Shown in pieces: positions 36,104 to 45,294 of a DNA stretch of 64,000 nt. Where the stretch lies: the NCBI RefSeq assembly GCF_900089755.1, contig NZ_FLOC01000016.1, forward strand, positions 43,555 to 107,554, given 5' to 3'. The notes under the pieces were generated by a model. It was not told where the DNA came from and did not search any database. It worked only from the letters and a program-made list of their open reading frames with translations. Positions within the stretch are counted from its first letter, which is position 1. Each line of letters begins with the position of its first letter. Origin of the DNA: Marinomonas aquimarina (lineage in GTDB: Bacteria; Pseudomonadota; Gammaproteobacteria; Pseudomonadales; Marinomonadaceae). A program made the translations under genes and the position numbers.

Positions 36104-36916
36104 ATGCAAGTCGAGACTCCAACAATTCTAAAGAAAATCGTAGCGCGTAAGTACGAAGAAATTGCTGAGCGCCAAGCGCGTACGCCGTATGCCAACCTTG
36201 AGATTGCGGCCGCGGCGGCCAATGCTCACAATCCAACACGTGGTTTTGCACAAGCGTTGCGTCGTAAAATCGGCCAGGGTAAAGCGGGCGTGATTGCCGA
36301 AGTGAAAAAGGCGTCGCCAAGCAAAGGTATCTTGCGTGATCCGTTTTCCCCTAAAGACATTGCCATCTCCTACGAGAAGGGCGGTGCGGCGTGTTTGTCT
36401 GTGCTAACGGACCAAGACTTTTTCCAAGGCCATGAAGATTACCTAGTCGAAGCGCGCGCGGCGTGTGGTTTGCCGGTGATTCGTAAGGACTTTATTGTCG
36501 ATCCTTACCAAGTGATGGAAGCGCGCTCGATTGGGGCGGACTGTATTCTACTGATTGCCGCTTGCCTAACGGGGAAAGAATTGCGTGAGCTGGACCAAAT
36601 GGCCCGTGACCTGTCGATGGATGTGTTGGTCGAAGTGCATAACCGCGCTGAGCTTGAATTGGCGTTGGAATACACCGAAACCGAGCTTTTGGGTATCAAT
36701 AATCGCGATTTGCACACCTTTGAATTAAGCTTACAGCATACCTTTGAGTTGATGAATGATGTGCCGAAAGACCGTCTAATCGTCACTGAGAGCGGCATTC
36801 ATACCCGTGATGATGTGGCGGCCATGCGTGAAAACAACATTCATGCTTTCCTTGTTGGCGAAGCCTTTATGAAAGCAGACGATCCGGGCGAGAAGCTGGC
36901 GGAATTGTTTAAATAA
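36104..36916 (+). CDS. trpC: Indole-3-glycerol phosphate synthase
   Basis: 270 residues, a stand-alone TrpC without fused TrpF. TIM barrel with [53 protein letters not shown] and [11 protein letters not shown]. Third gene of trpGDC, 14 bases after trpD. Confidence 0.96.
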   Translation: MQVETPTILKKIVARKYEEIAERQARTPYANLEIAAAAANAHNPTRGFAQALRRKIGQGKAGVIAEVKKASPSKGILRDPFSPKDIAISYEKGGAACLSVLTDQDFFQGHEDYLVEARAACGLPVIRKDFIVDPYQVMEARSIGADCILLIAACLTGKELRELDQMARDLSMDVLVEVHNRAELELALEYTETELLGINNRDLHTFELSLQHTFELMNDVPKDRLIVTESGIHTRDDVAAMRENNIHAFLVGEAFMKADDPGEKLAELFK

Positions 36917-36935
36917 GATTTGAGAGATGAACCCC

Positions 36936-37343
36936 ATGAAAACAAGTGTTGTTTGGCAGGAAGACGTACATTTCACTGCAGAAACGGGAACGGGCTTTAA
37001 AGTCGAAATCGATGGCAACCAGACCGCAGGTCCACGTCCAATGGAGCTGATCCTAGCCGGTTTAGGTGGTTGTACGTCCTACGATGTGGTGAATATCCTG
37101 AAGAAGGCACGCCAGGATGTGGTGTCTTGTGTGGCCCATATTGATGCCGATCGTGCCGATTCTGTGCCATCAGTGTTCACTGAGATTCGCGTACATTTTG
37201 TCGTGACTGGCCGTAAGATGAAAGAAAGTCATGTGGCGCGTGCGGTGAAATTGTCTGCTGAAGAATACTGCTCTGCGTCCTTGATGCTAGAGCGCGGTGG
37301 CGTGAATATTGTGCACAGCTACGAAGTGATTGAAGTCGAGTAA
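36936..37343 (+). CDS. OsmC family protein (YhfA type)
   Basis: 135 residues from the second ATG (36936), placed properly after GAGAG; the first ATG at 36927 lies too close to it. OsmC fold with PRPMELILAGLGGCTSYDVVNIL (first catalytic Cys) and SAEEYCSASLMLERG (second Cys), the pair used for peroxide reduction in relatives. Lies directly after trpC, as often seen in gammaproteobacteria. Probably thiol-based detoxification; exact substrate unknown. Confidence 0.88.
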   Translation: MKTSVVWQEDVHFTAETGTGFKVEIDGNQTAGPRPMELILAGLGGCTSYDVVNILKKARQDVVSCVAHIDADRADSVPSVFTEIRVHFVVTGRKMKESHVARAVKLSAEEYCSASLMLERGGVNIVHSYEVIEVE

Positions 37344-37372
37344 GTCTTCACTTACTGAGTTTAAATGCATTT

Positions 37373-37398
37373 AAAAGGCCTCATTTGAGGCCTTTTTT
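37373..37398. terminator. Bidirectional terminator after trp-osmC
   Basis: AAAAGGCCTCA and TGAGGCCTTTT pair perfectly around TT, followed by a T run; between convergent osmC-like and GlxA-type regulator genes. Confidence 0.9.
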
Positions 37399-37424
37399 GT
37401 GTCGTTTTCGCAGAGTTTGAGCGT

Positions 37425-38474
37425 TTATTGTTGGTTGGAACGCTTGCGGAAATTGCTTGGTGCGACGCCAAAGTAGTCTTTGAAACAGTTACTAAAGTGA
37501 CTCGAGCTGACAAAACCGCTGGCAATGGCAACTTCGATAATAGGCTTGTTAGTCTGTTGCAGTAAACGACGTGCGTAAGTGATCCTTAGCTCAAGGTAAT
37601 AGCGCGAAGGACTGGTTTCCAAGTGGTTTTGGAATAAGCGCTCAAGCTGACGACGCGACACGCTGGCGTAGTGCAGCAGCTCTTCCAGCGTTAATGGCTC
37701 TTCGATATTGCTGCGCATTAACTCCAGAACCTTTTTCAAGGCTTCGGGGTATTTAGCGTCGTCCGCTGGTTGGGTAAGCGGCGTGACCGTGCTTTCTGAT
37801 AGCTGATCACAGGTCAGGATCTCTTTCACCGCACGGGCAATACGATTGCCTTGCAAGTGTTCCACGAGCACTAACATCATGGCTAGGGCGCTGACCGGGC
37901 CCGAGCAGCTGAGAATCTGACCATCCAATAAGGAGGTCTCTTTGGCAATCACGGTATCTTGAAAGTGCTCGCGCACATAGGGGTGATTGTCAGGGTGTAC
38001 GGCGATACGAGTATTGTTGGTCAGGCCTGCGTGTGCCAGAGAAATGGCGCCATTCCACAACCCACCCAGGTAGGCATCCTGCTTATGGTGGTTCTTTAAG
38101 TACTCGGTTAATTTGGCTTGTTCAGACAGCTGGCAGCGATATCCGCCACAAACGATCAAAACATCGAACGGATGACTGGCGCCTTGTAATTGTTCTTCTA
38201 TACTTGTGCCCGTTGCGATTTCAATACCCAAATCACTGGTCACAGAAGAACCCGAAATGCTGAGGGTGGCATAGTCGAACAGTTTTTCTGTTTGCACTAG
38301 GTTCGCCGTGACTAAGGCATCGACGGCTCCTGTGAAGGCGACCATGGAGAAATGCTTTAGCAATACGAAGCCAATCATGATCGGTTTGTTGTCGCATTCA
38401 GGGGACGCGACATGCGCATGATTATGATCTGCGTTCGACGGGCTAAAGTGTTTTTTGTGATTGGTTTGGGTCAT
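37425..38474 (-). CDS. GlxA-family AraC-type activator, probable betaine/sarcosine regulator
   Basis: 349 residues. An N-terminal DJ-1/PfpI-like ligand domain (IGFVLLKHFSMVAFTGAVDAL, VLIVCGGYRC, GLWNGAISLAHAGL) covers about 30-205, and a C-terminal AraC DNA-binding domain with two HTHs (YASVSRRQLERLFQNHL; EVAIASGFVSSSHFSNCFKDYFG) covers 245-345. This fold is that of GbdR, ArgR and CdhR of pseudomonads. Divergent from the soxBDAG operon with a 499-base gap, so it likely activates it in response to betaine or dimethylglycine. That is inference from position. Confidence 0.82.
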   Translation of the reverse strand: MTQTNHKKHFSPSNADHNHAHVASPECDNKPIMIGFVLLKHFSMVAFTGAVDALVTANLVQTEKLFDYATLSISGSSVTSDLGIEIATGTSIEEQLQGASHPFDVLIVCGGYRCQLSEQAKLTEYLKNHHKQDAYLGGLWNGAISLAHAGLTNNTRIAVHPDNHPYVREHFQDTVIAKETSLLDGQILSCSGPVSALAMMLVLVEHLQGNRIARAVKEILTCDQLSESTVTPLTQPADDAKYPEALKKVLELMRSNIEEPLTLEELLHYASVSRRQLERLFQNHLETSPSRYYLELRITYARRLLQQTNKPIIEVAIASGFVSSSHFSNCFKDYFGVAPSNFRKRSNQQ

Positions 38475-38973
38475 TTGTAACTGTGATTCCTGAAAGGGGA
38501 TTTCGTCAGTAATTGTGCAAGTTTAAAATAAACATGAATCCAAGGTAAGGCTCTCTTGCGTATTTATGGTGAAAATGTTGCTACAGCATAGGAATTTGGC
38601 ACATTTGGGTGGCTGGAAATGTTGCATTTTTACTGTCGTAAATAACCATCTATGTGACGCATACGAGAATGTGACAAATAGGTGGTTTTCATAGTATTTC
38701 TCTCGTAAATTGTTTCTTCGTTAGAGCAGCAATTATTGAGAGACAGTCGCAATGACGTGAACCTTCTTTATCGGCATTTGGGTCGCCTAGATAAAGCAGG
38801 CTTCAGACGGATCTAACTCTGTTGTTTCAATCATTGAGATAACCAGAAGAGAAAATCAACGCAGTGAAAGAGCAAGTAAAAGCGCCTCTCGCGCCGACTA
38901 CCCAGTCTATCGCTAGTATTACCACTTTGTAATGCAGTCCTAATACGGGCTGCCATGATAAGGAGCTGACACA
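38475..38973. promoter_or_regulatory. Long sox leader with direct repeats and a mini-ORF
   Basis: 499 bases between the divergent regulator and soxB. Two direct copies of ATGTGAC start at 38652 and 38669 (17 bases apart), the spacing of AraC half-sites on one helix face. Further down, a GTG-started 22-codon frame (38864-38932) lies 41 bases before soxB. The leader is long for a simple promoter. No known riboswitch pattern was recognised. Confidence 0.4.
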
Positions 38974-40227
38974 ATGCAGCAGTATTCCGGATTTGGCTTG
39001 TTAAAGCACAGTCTAAGCCATCATGAAAATTGGCAACGGGTTTGGCGCAACCCGACACCGAAGAAAAAATACGATGTCATCATCGTTGGTGGTGGTGGTC
39101 ACGGTTTGGCCACAGCTTACTACTTAGCTAAAGAGCACAACATCACTAACGTTGCTGTGATCGAGAAAGGCTACCTAGGTGGTGGTAACACGGCACGTAA
39201 CACGACTATCGTTCGTTCTAACTACCTTTGGGACGAAGCGGCGCACCTATACGAGCACGCTATGAAATTGTGGGAAGGTCTATCTCAAGATCTTAACTAC
39301 AACGTAATGTTCTCTCAGCGCGGCTGTCTAAACTTGGGTCACACACTGCAAGACATGCGTGACATCGAGCGTCGTGTAAACGCGAACCGTCTAAACGGTA
39401 TCGACGGTGAAGTACTTGATGCGAAACAAGTTAACGAAATCGTGCCGATCCTAGATTGCTCTGACAATGCTCGTTACCCAGTAATGGGTGCTTCTTGGCA
39501 GCCACGTGCGGGTGTAGCTCGTCACGATGCGGTTGCATGGGGCTTTGCTCGTGGCGCAGACATGCGCGGCGTTGATTTGATCCAACAAACTGAAGTAACT
39601 GACTTCATCATTGAAGACGGTACTGTTGTTGGTGTTAAAACTGACCGTTACGGCGACATCAAAGCTGATCGCGTAGGTTGTGTGGTTGCTGGTCACTCTA
39701 GTGTGATGGCGGCGAAAGCTGGTTTCGAACTACCGCTTGAGTCTCACCCACTACAAGCGTTGGTATCTGAGCCAATCAAACCAATCCTAGACACAGTTGT
39801 AATGTCTAACCACGTACACGGTTACGCATCTCAATCTGACAAAGGTGACTTGGTAATCGGTGCAGGTATCGATAGCTACACTGGTTACGGCCAGCGTGGT
39901 TCTTACCCAACAATCGAGCACACAGTGCAAGCGATCGTTGAAATGTTCCCGATCTTCAGTCGTGTTCGTATGAACCGTCAATGGGGTGGTATCGTTGATA
40001 CATGTCCAGATGCATGTCCGATTATCTCTAAGACGCCTGTTAAGAACCTATTCTTCAACTGTGGTTGGGGTACGGGTGGCTTTAAGGCGACTCCTGGTTC
40101 AGGTAACGTCTTCGCTGCTTCTTTGGCGAAAGGTGAAATGCATGAGATTGCTGAGCCATTCTCTATGTTCCGATTCCACAACGGCGCGCTTATCGATGAG
40201 CACGGCGCAGCTGGTGTAGCACACTAA
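38974..40227 (+). CDS. soxB: Sarcosine oxidase beta subunit
   Basis: 417 residues of a heterotetrameric sarcosine oxidase. Dinucleotide-binding motif [19 protein letters not shown] near residue 34. His184 in VARHDAVAW is at the position expected to carry covalent FMN in this family. Holds the site that oxidises sarcosine to glycine and a one-carbon unit passed to tetrahydrofolate. Good ribosome binding site (AAGGAG) before the ATG. Codons are strongly biased, suggesting high expression. First gene of soxBDAG. Confidence 0.95.
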   Translation: MQQYSGFGLLKHSLSHHENWQRVWRNPTPKKKYDVIIVGGGGHGLATAYYLAKEHNITNVAVIEKGYLGGGNTARNTTIVRSNYLWDEAAHLYEHAMKLWEGLSQDLNYNVMFSQRGCLNLGHTLQDMRDIERRVNANRLNGIDGEVLDAKQVNEIVPILDCSDNARYPVMGASWQPRAGVARHDAVAWGFARGADMRGVDLIQQTEVTDFIIEDGTVVGVKTDRYGDIKADRVGCVVAGHSSVMAAKAGFELPLESHPLQALVSEPIKPILDTVVMSNHVHGYASQSDKGDLVIGAGIDSYTGYGQRGSYPTIEHTVQAIVEMFPIFSRVRMNRQWGGIVDTCPDACPIISKTPVKNLFFNCGWGTGGFKATPGSGNVFAASLAKGEMHEIAEPFSMFRFHNGALIDEHGAAGVAH

Positions 40228-40242
40228 CGGGAGATTTAATTC

Positions 40243-40527
40243 ATGTTTTATATTTATTGCCCTTACTGTGGTGAACACCGCGAAGAAGAAGAGTTCCACA
40301 ACCATGGCCAAGCTCACATTGAGCGCCCATTAGACCCAGATTCTTGCACAGATGAAGAATGGGGTAACTACATGTTCTTCCGTAAGAACCCTAAAGGTCT
40401 TCACCATGAGATCTGGGTACACGCGGTAGGCTGCCGTAAGTTCTTCAACGTTACTCGCGACACAGTAACGTATGAAATTAAAGAAGTTTACAAAATGGGT
40501 GAGCAACCAAAAGTGGTTGCGAAGTAA
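40243..40527 (+). CDS. soxD: Sarcosine oxidase delta subunit
   Basis: 94 residues, normal length. N-terminal YCPYCGEHREEEEFHNHG with Cys6 and Cys9, plus His60 and Cys64 (HAVGCRKFF), a zinc-binding set typical of SoxD. A structural subunit of the tetramer. Sits between soxB and soxA with gaps of 15 and 11 bases. Confidence 0.95.
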   Translation: MFYIYCPYCGEHREEEEFHNHGQAHIERPLDPDSCTDEEWGNYMFFRKNPKGLHHEIWVHAVGCRKFFNVTRDTVTYEIKEVYKMGEQPKVVAK

Positions 40528-40538
40528 GGGAGCGGATC

Positions 40539-43500
40539 ATGTCTCAAAAAAATCGTCTACAAAGCGGTGGCCGAATTGACCGTTCTAAGCCACTTACTTT
40601 TACCTACAATGGTAAGCAATACGAAGGTTTCGCTGGTGATACACTAGCGTCTGCACTTCTTGCAAACGGTGTTGACCTTGTTGGTCGTAGTTTTAAATAC
40701 AGCCGTCCACGCGGTATCGTTGCAGCAGGCGCGGAAGAGCCAAACGCAATCATGCAGCTTGGTGCGACTGAAGCGACACAAGTACCTAACGTACGTGCAA
40801 CACAACAAGAGCTTTTCTCTGGTCTAGTATCTGGTTCAACTAACGGTTGGCCAAACGTAGACATGGATATCATGGGTCTTGTTGGTAAGCTTGGTGGCAA
40901 GATGATGCCTCCTGGTTTCTACTACAAAACCTTCATGTACCCACAATCTATGTGGGAAACATACGAGAAAGTTATTCGTCAAGCGGCGGGTCTAGGTCGT
41001 TCTCCAAAAGAATACGACGTAGATATCTACGACAAGATGAACCAACACTGTGACCTAATGGTTGTTGGTGCAGGTCCTGCTGGTTTGATGGCTGCATTGA
41101 CTGCAGCTCGTGGCGGCGCTCGCGTAATCATCGCGGACGAGCAAAACGAATTCGGTGGCAACCTACTGTCTAGCAAAGAAACTGTTGACGGCAAAGCCGC
41201 TGCAGCTTGGGTTGCTAGCGTAACTAAAGAACTAGAAGCGAACGAAAACGTTATCGTTCTGCCTCGTTCTACAGTGAACGGATACCACGATCACAACTTC
41301 CTAACAATCCATCAGCGTATGACTGAGCACCTTGCTGATCGTGCTCCAAATGGTCAAATTCGCGCTCGCTACCACCGTGTACGTGCGAAATGGGTTGTGC
41401 TAGCGACGGGTGCGCACGAGCGTCCACTTGTATTCGCTAACAACGACGTTCCAGGCGTAATGCTTGCAGGTGCGGTATCTACTTACATCAACCGTTACGG
41501 TGTTGTTCCAGGTAACGAACTTGTTCTTATGACGACGAACGACAACGCTTACCGTACTGCGCTTGACTGGCACGATGCTGGTCGTAAAGTACAAGCAATC
41601 GTTGATACACGTAAGAACCCAACTGGTGCACTAGTTGAAGCAGCGCGCGAGCGTGGCATCACAGTGATGGCTGGTTCTGCGGTAATCGACGTTCAAGGTA
41701 GCAAGCGTGTTTCTGGTGTATCTGTTGCATCTATCAGCGAAGACGGTTCTAAAGTAACTGGTTCTGTTAAGAAACTAAGTGCTGACACTGTTGCTTCTTC
41801 TGGTGGCTGGAGCCCAGTTGTTCACCTATCTTGTCACACAGGTTCACGTCCACAGTGGAACGACGAAATCATTGGTTTCGTACCTGGTAAGACAGTACAG
41901 AAACAACTTATCGCTGGTGCCGTGTCTGGTAACTTCACAACGTCTGGTGCTCTAGAACAAGGTCACCAAGCTGGTGCTGAAGCCCTAGAAAAACTAGGTC
42001 TTAAAGCCGCTGACGTTGCAGTACCTGCCGCTGCGGAAGTGAAAGAATCTAAGCCAATGGCTTTGTTCCACATTCCACACACTAAACCAACGTCTCAAGC
42101 GCCTAAGCAATTCGTTGACTACCAGAACGACGTAACTGCGTCTGGTATCGAGCTTGCTTGTCGTGAAGGTTTTGAGTCGATCGAACACGTTAAACGTTAC
42201 ACTGCAATGGGCTTTGGTACTGACCAAGGTAAATTGGGTAACATCAACGGTATGGCGATCGCTGCGAAATTCTTGAACCAGTCAATCCCAGAAACTGGTA
42301 CAACAATCTTCCGTCCAAACTACACGCCGATCACTTTCGGTGCGATTGCGGGCCGTGATTGTAAAGAACTATTCGATCCAGAGCGTTACAGTGCAATGCA
42401 CAAGTGGCACCTAGAGAACGGCGCTAAGTTTGAGGATGTAGGCCAATGGAAACGTCCTTGGTACTTCCCGAAAGCTGGCGAGTCTATGCAAGAAGCATTG
42501 AACCGTGAATGTCTAGCGACTCGTGAGTCTATCGGTATCCTTGATGCTTCGACACTTGGTAAGATCGATATCCAAGGTAAAGATGCGCGTGAATTCCTAG
42601 GCCGCGTATACGCTAACGCTTGGGCGAAACTACCTGTAGGTCGCTGTCGTTACGGTCTAATGCTGAAAGAAGACGGCATGGTATTCGATGATGGTGTTAC
42701 ATCTTGTCTTGGTGAAAACCACTTCTTGATGACAACAACATCTGGCGGTGCTGCGACGGTTCTTAACTGGTTGGAGTTCTACCATCAAACAGAATGGCCA
42801 GAACTAGAAGTATACTTCACTTCTGTAACTGACCACTGGGCGACTATGACTATCTCTGGTCCAAACAGTCGTAAGCTGCTTGAAGAGTTGACTGATGATG
42901 ATGTATCAAAAGAAAACTTCAAGTTCATGGATTGGAAACCAGCGACTGTTGCAGGCGTTCCTGCTCGTGTATTCCGTATCTCGTTCACTGGTGAGTTGTC
43001 TTTCGAGATCAACGTACAAGCGAACTACGGTCTGCATGTTTGGGAAAAACTATTCGAACATGGCGCGAAGTACAACCTAACTCCATACGGTACTGAAACA
43101 ATGCACATCCTACGTGCTGAGAAAGGTTTCATTATCGCGGGTCAGGATACTGACGGCTCTGTTCACCCATACGACTTAGGTATGGGTTGGGCTGTGTCTA
43201 TGAACAAACCATTCAGCTTCATCGGTAAGCGTGGTATGCAGCGTGAAGACTGTGTACGTGCTGATCGTAAGCAAATGGTTGGTATCAAGACAATTGATCC
43301 AAACATTGTATTGCCTGAAGGTGCACAAGGCGTATTTGATCCGACTGCATCAATCCCAATGCCAATGGTTGGTCACGTAACTTCTAGTTACTGGTCAGCG
43401 AACTTAGGTCGCTCTGTTGCTCTAGCCTTCGTTAAAGGTGGTCTAGACAAGATGGGTGAAAAAGTTTACTACCCACTTGTAGATGGCCGTATGGTTGAAG

Positions 43501-43556
43501 CAGAAATCTGCAGCCCAATTTTCCTAGATCCAAAAGGGGAACGTCAAAATGTCTGA
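40539..43556 (+). CDS. soxA: Sarcosine oxidase alpha subunit
   Basis: 1005 residues, full length. Order: a ferredoxin-like N-terminal domain (FTYNGKQYEGFAGDTLASALL), a NAD/FAD-binding part (DLMVVGAGPAGLMAALTAARGG near 170; WVVLATGAHERPLVF), and a C-terminal GcvT-like aminomethyltransferase domain (from about 610) that carries folate. Transfers the sarcosine methyl to tetrahydrofolate as methylene-THF. Overlaps soxG by eight bases. Strong codon bias as in soxB. Confidence 0.96.
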   Translation: MSQKNRLQSGGRIDRSKPLTFTYNGKQYEGFAGDTLASALLANGVDLVGRSFKYSRPRGIVAAGAEEPNAIMQLGATEATQVPNVRATQQELFSGLVSGSTNGWPNVDMDIMGLVGKLGGKMMPPGFYYKTFMYPQSMWETYEKVIRQAAGLGRSPKEYDVDIYDKMNQHCDLMVVGAGPAGLMAALTAARGGARVIIADEQNEFGGNLLSSKETVDGKAAAAWVASVTKELEANENVIVLPRSTVNGYHDHNFLTIHQRMTEHLADRAPNGQIRARYHRVRAKWVVLATGAHERPLVFANNDVPGVMLAGAVSTYINRYGVVPGNELVLMTTNDNAYRTALDWHDAGRKVQAIVDTRKNPTGALVEAARERGITVMAGSAVIDVQGSKRVSGVSVASISEDGSKVTGSVKKLSADTVASSGGWSPVVHLSCHTGSRPQWNDEIIGFVPGKTVQKQLIAGAVSGNFTTSGALEQGHQAGAEALEKLGLKAADVAVPAAAEVKESKPMALFHIPHTKPTSQAPKQFVDYQNDVTASGIELACREGFESIEHVKRYTAMGFGTDQGKLGNINGMAIAAKFLNQSIPETGTTIFRPNYTPITFGAIAGRDCKELFDPERYSAMHKWHLENGAKFEDVGQWKRPWYFPKAGESMQEALNRECLATRESIGILDASTLGKIDIQGKDAREFLGRVYANAWAKLPVGRCRYGLMLKEDGMVFDDGVTSCLGENHFLMTTTSGGAATVLNWLEFYHQTEWPELEVYFTSVTDHWATMTISGPNSRKLLEELTDDDVSKENFKFMDWKPATVAGVPARVFRISFTGELSFEINVQANYGLHVWEKLFEHGAKYNLTPYGTETMHILRAEKGFIIAGQDTDGSVHPYDLGMGWAVSMNKPFSFIGKRGMQREDCVRADRKQMVGIKTIDPNIVLPEGAQGVFDPTASIPMPMVGHVTSSYWSANLGRSVALAFVKGGLDKMGEKVYYPLVDGRMVEAEICSPIFLDPKGERQNV

Positions 43557-44202
43557 TGTTAAAAACGAAACAGCAACTGTATCAATCATGAACCAGTTGG
43601 CTGATGCTTCAATTCAAGCCCAGTCACCACTGTTCCACGCTGACCTAGCTACAGTTGCTAAAAGCGGCCCAAAAACAGGCGGTGTAACGTTTAAAGAAGA
43701 AGCTTTGTTAGGTCACCTAACGCTTCGTCTTAACGCAGAAAATCCTGACCAGATGAAAGCTGCAGAGAAAGTGTTGGGTGTGGCTGTACCAACTCAACCA
43801 CTGACTTCTGTTACCAAAGGTGATGTGGTTGTTCGTTGGATTGCTCCTGACGAATGGTTGATCACAGTACCTGGCTTGAAAGCTTTCGAATACGAAGCTG
43901 CGTTCCAGAAAGAAATGAAAGGTCATTTCCAAGTGGTTAACGTAAGTGGCGGTCAAACGATCGTTAAGCTATCTGGTAAGAACGCTAAAGATGTGATCAA
44001 GAAGTCTTCTCCGGCTGATGTTCACGATAGCCAGTTCCCAGTAGGCAAAGTGGTTAACACTCCTTTCGCTAAGAGCGCAGTGATCCTTCGCCGCACTGGC
44101 GAAAATGAGTTTGAATTGGTGATTCGCCGTAGTTTCTCAGACTACCTATGGCTATGGATTCAAGACGCTAGCCGTGAATACGGCTTGGTTGTTGAAGCCT
44201 AA
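43549..44202 (+). CDS. soxG: Sarcosine oxidase gamma subunit
   Basis: 217 residues, SoxG family, with a GcvT-like fold. Recognisable: WIAPDEWLITVPG, VVNVSGGQTIVKLSGKNAKDVIKK and the C-terminal RRSFSDYLWLWIQDASREYGL. Structural partner of the alpha subunit. Starts inside the end of soxA, so translation is coupled. A hairpin with T run follows. Confidence 0.93.
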   Translation: MSDVKNETATVSIMNQLADASIQAQSPLFHADLATVAKSGPKTGGVTFKEEALLGHLTLRLNAENPDQMKAAEKVLGVAVPTQPLTSVTKGDVVVRWIAPDEWLITVPGLKAFEYEAAFQKEMKGHFQVVNVSGGQTIVKLSGKNAKDVIKKSSPADVHDSQFPVGKVVNTPFAKSAVILRRTGENEFELVIRRSFSDYLWLWIQDASREYGLVVEA

Positions 44203-44218
44203 GTAATCCCCCCCATAT

Positions 44219-44254
44219 AAGCCGACCTGTGAAAGCAGGTCGGCTTTTCTTTCC
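44219..44254 (+). terminator. Hairpin after soxG
   Basis: AAGCCGACCTG pairs with CAGGTCGGCTT over 11 bp around a six-base loop, followed by TTCTTT. It precedes purU on the same strand and may partly end the sox transcript. Confidence 0.8.
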
Positions 44255-44268
44255 AGAGAGAACTTCCT

Positions 44269-45135
44269 ATGAAAGCAACTACAAAACCATGGATTTTCAC
44301 AGCTAACTGCCCAAGTGTTATTGGTACTGTTGACGTGGTAACACGTTACATGGCAGAAGCGGGCAACTATGTTGAAGAAATTCATTCTTTTGACGACCGC
44401 GAAGCGAATCGTTTTTTCATCCGTGTTGAGTTTTACCCTCAATCTGCAGACTTCACTGCGGAAGAGTTCACGGCTGAATTCATGTCACGTGCTAAGCAAT
44501 TTGAGATGGAATGGGAACTAACTCCACCAAATCATCGCCCTCGTGTTGCAATCATGGTATCAAAGTACGATCACTGTCTAAACGATCTGCTTTACCGCTA
44601 CCGTACAGGTCAGCTGAATATTGAAGTACCGGTTATTATTTCTAACCACCCAGATTTAGAGTCATTGGCACAGTGGCACAACATCCCTTACTACCACTTG
44701 CCGATCACTGCAGAAACAAAGCAGGAACAAGAAGCGAAAGTTCGTGAGCTGATCGAACAATACGACGCTGAACTTGTGGTCCTAGCACGTTACATGCAGG
44801 TGCTTTCTTCAGAAATGTGTCAGTACCTAGATGGTCGTGCGATCAACATCCACCACTCATTGCTTCCTGGTTTTAAAGGCGCACGTCCTTACCACCAAGC
44901 ATGGGAAAAAGGTGTGAAAATGGTGGGTGCAACGGCTCACTATGTCAACGATGACCTAGATGAAGGCCCAATCATTGCCCAAGGTATCCAGACAGTGGAT
45001 CATGCACATTATCCTGAGGATTTGGTCGCAAAAGGGCAAGATATTGAACGTGTTACATTGTTTAATGCGATCAAGTGTCATGTTGAAAAACGCGTATTTT
45101 TAAATGGTAAGCGTACGGTTGTGTTTGGTCGTTAA
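44269..45135 (+). CDS. purU: Formyltetrahydrofolate deformylase
   Basis: 288 residues. N-terminal ACT domain (about 8-85) and a C-terminal formyl transferase-type hydrolase domain with INIHHSLLPGFKGARPYHQA and GATAHYVNDDLDEGPII, including the catalytic Asn-His-Asp set. Releases formate and THF from 10-formyl-THF. Next to soxBDAG it would free folate loaded by sarcosine demethylation, as in other betaine-degrading bacteria. Shares the codon bias of the sox genes. Confidence 0.96.
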   Translation: MKATTKPWIFTANCPSVIGTVDVVTRYMAEAGNYVEEIHSFDDREANRFFIRVEFYPQSADFTAEEFTAEFMSRAKQFEMEWELTPPNHRPRVAIMVSKYDHCLNDLLYRYRTGQLNIEVPVIISNHPDLESLAQWHNIPYYHLPITAETKQEQEAKVRELIEQYDAELVVLARYMQVLSSEMCQYLDGRAINIHHSLLPGFKGARPYHQAWEKGVKMVGATAHYVNDDLDEGPIIAQGIQTVDHAHYPEDLVAKGQDIERVTLFNAIKCHVEKRVFLNGKRTVVFGR

Positions 45136-45196
45136 GACCCATCCCCTTCCTTAATCTGCTGTTCTTTTTCTCCATTTAACCATGTCGTACATAGCT

Positions 45197-45230
45197 AAGG
45201 CAGGATCAAGAAAAATCTTGATCTTGCCTT
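45197..45230. terminator. Long hairpin between purU and sdaA
   Basis: AAGGCAGGATCAAGA and TCTTGATCTTGCCTT form a 15-bp stem with one wobble and an AAAA loop. No T run follows, so it may be a weak terminator, a processing site or a 3'-end stabiliser. Confidence 0.5.
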
Positions 45231-45294
45231 AACATGGCTATTCTTATAATAATACATCTATATATTTCCGAGATTGGAATTTTCTGGAGGCTTT

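Noticed and set aside
38475..38973. Glycine or folate riboswitch before soxB
   Set aside because: I could not find the conserved core of any known riboswitch class in the leader.
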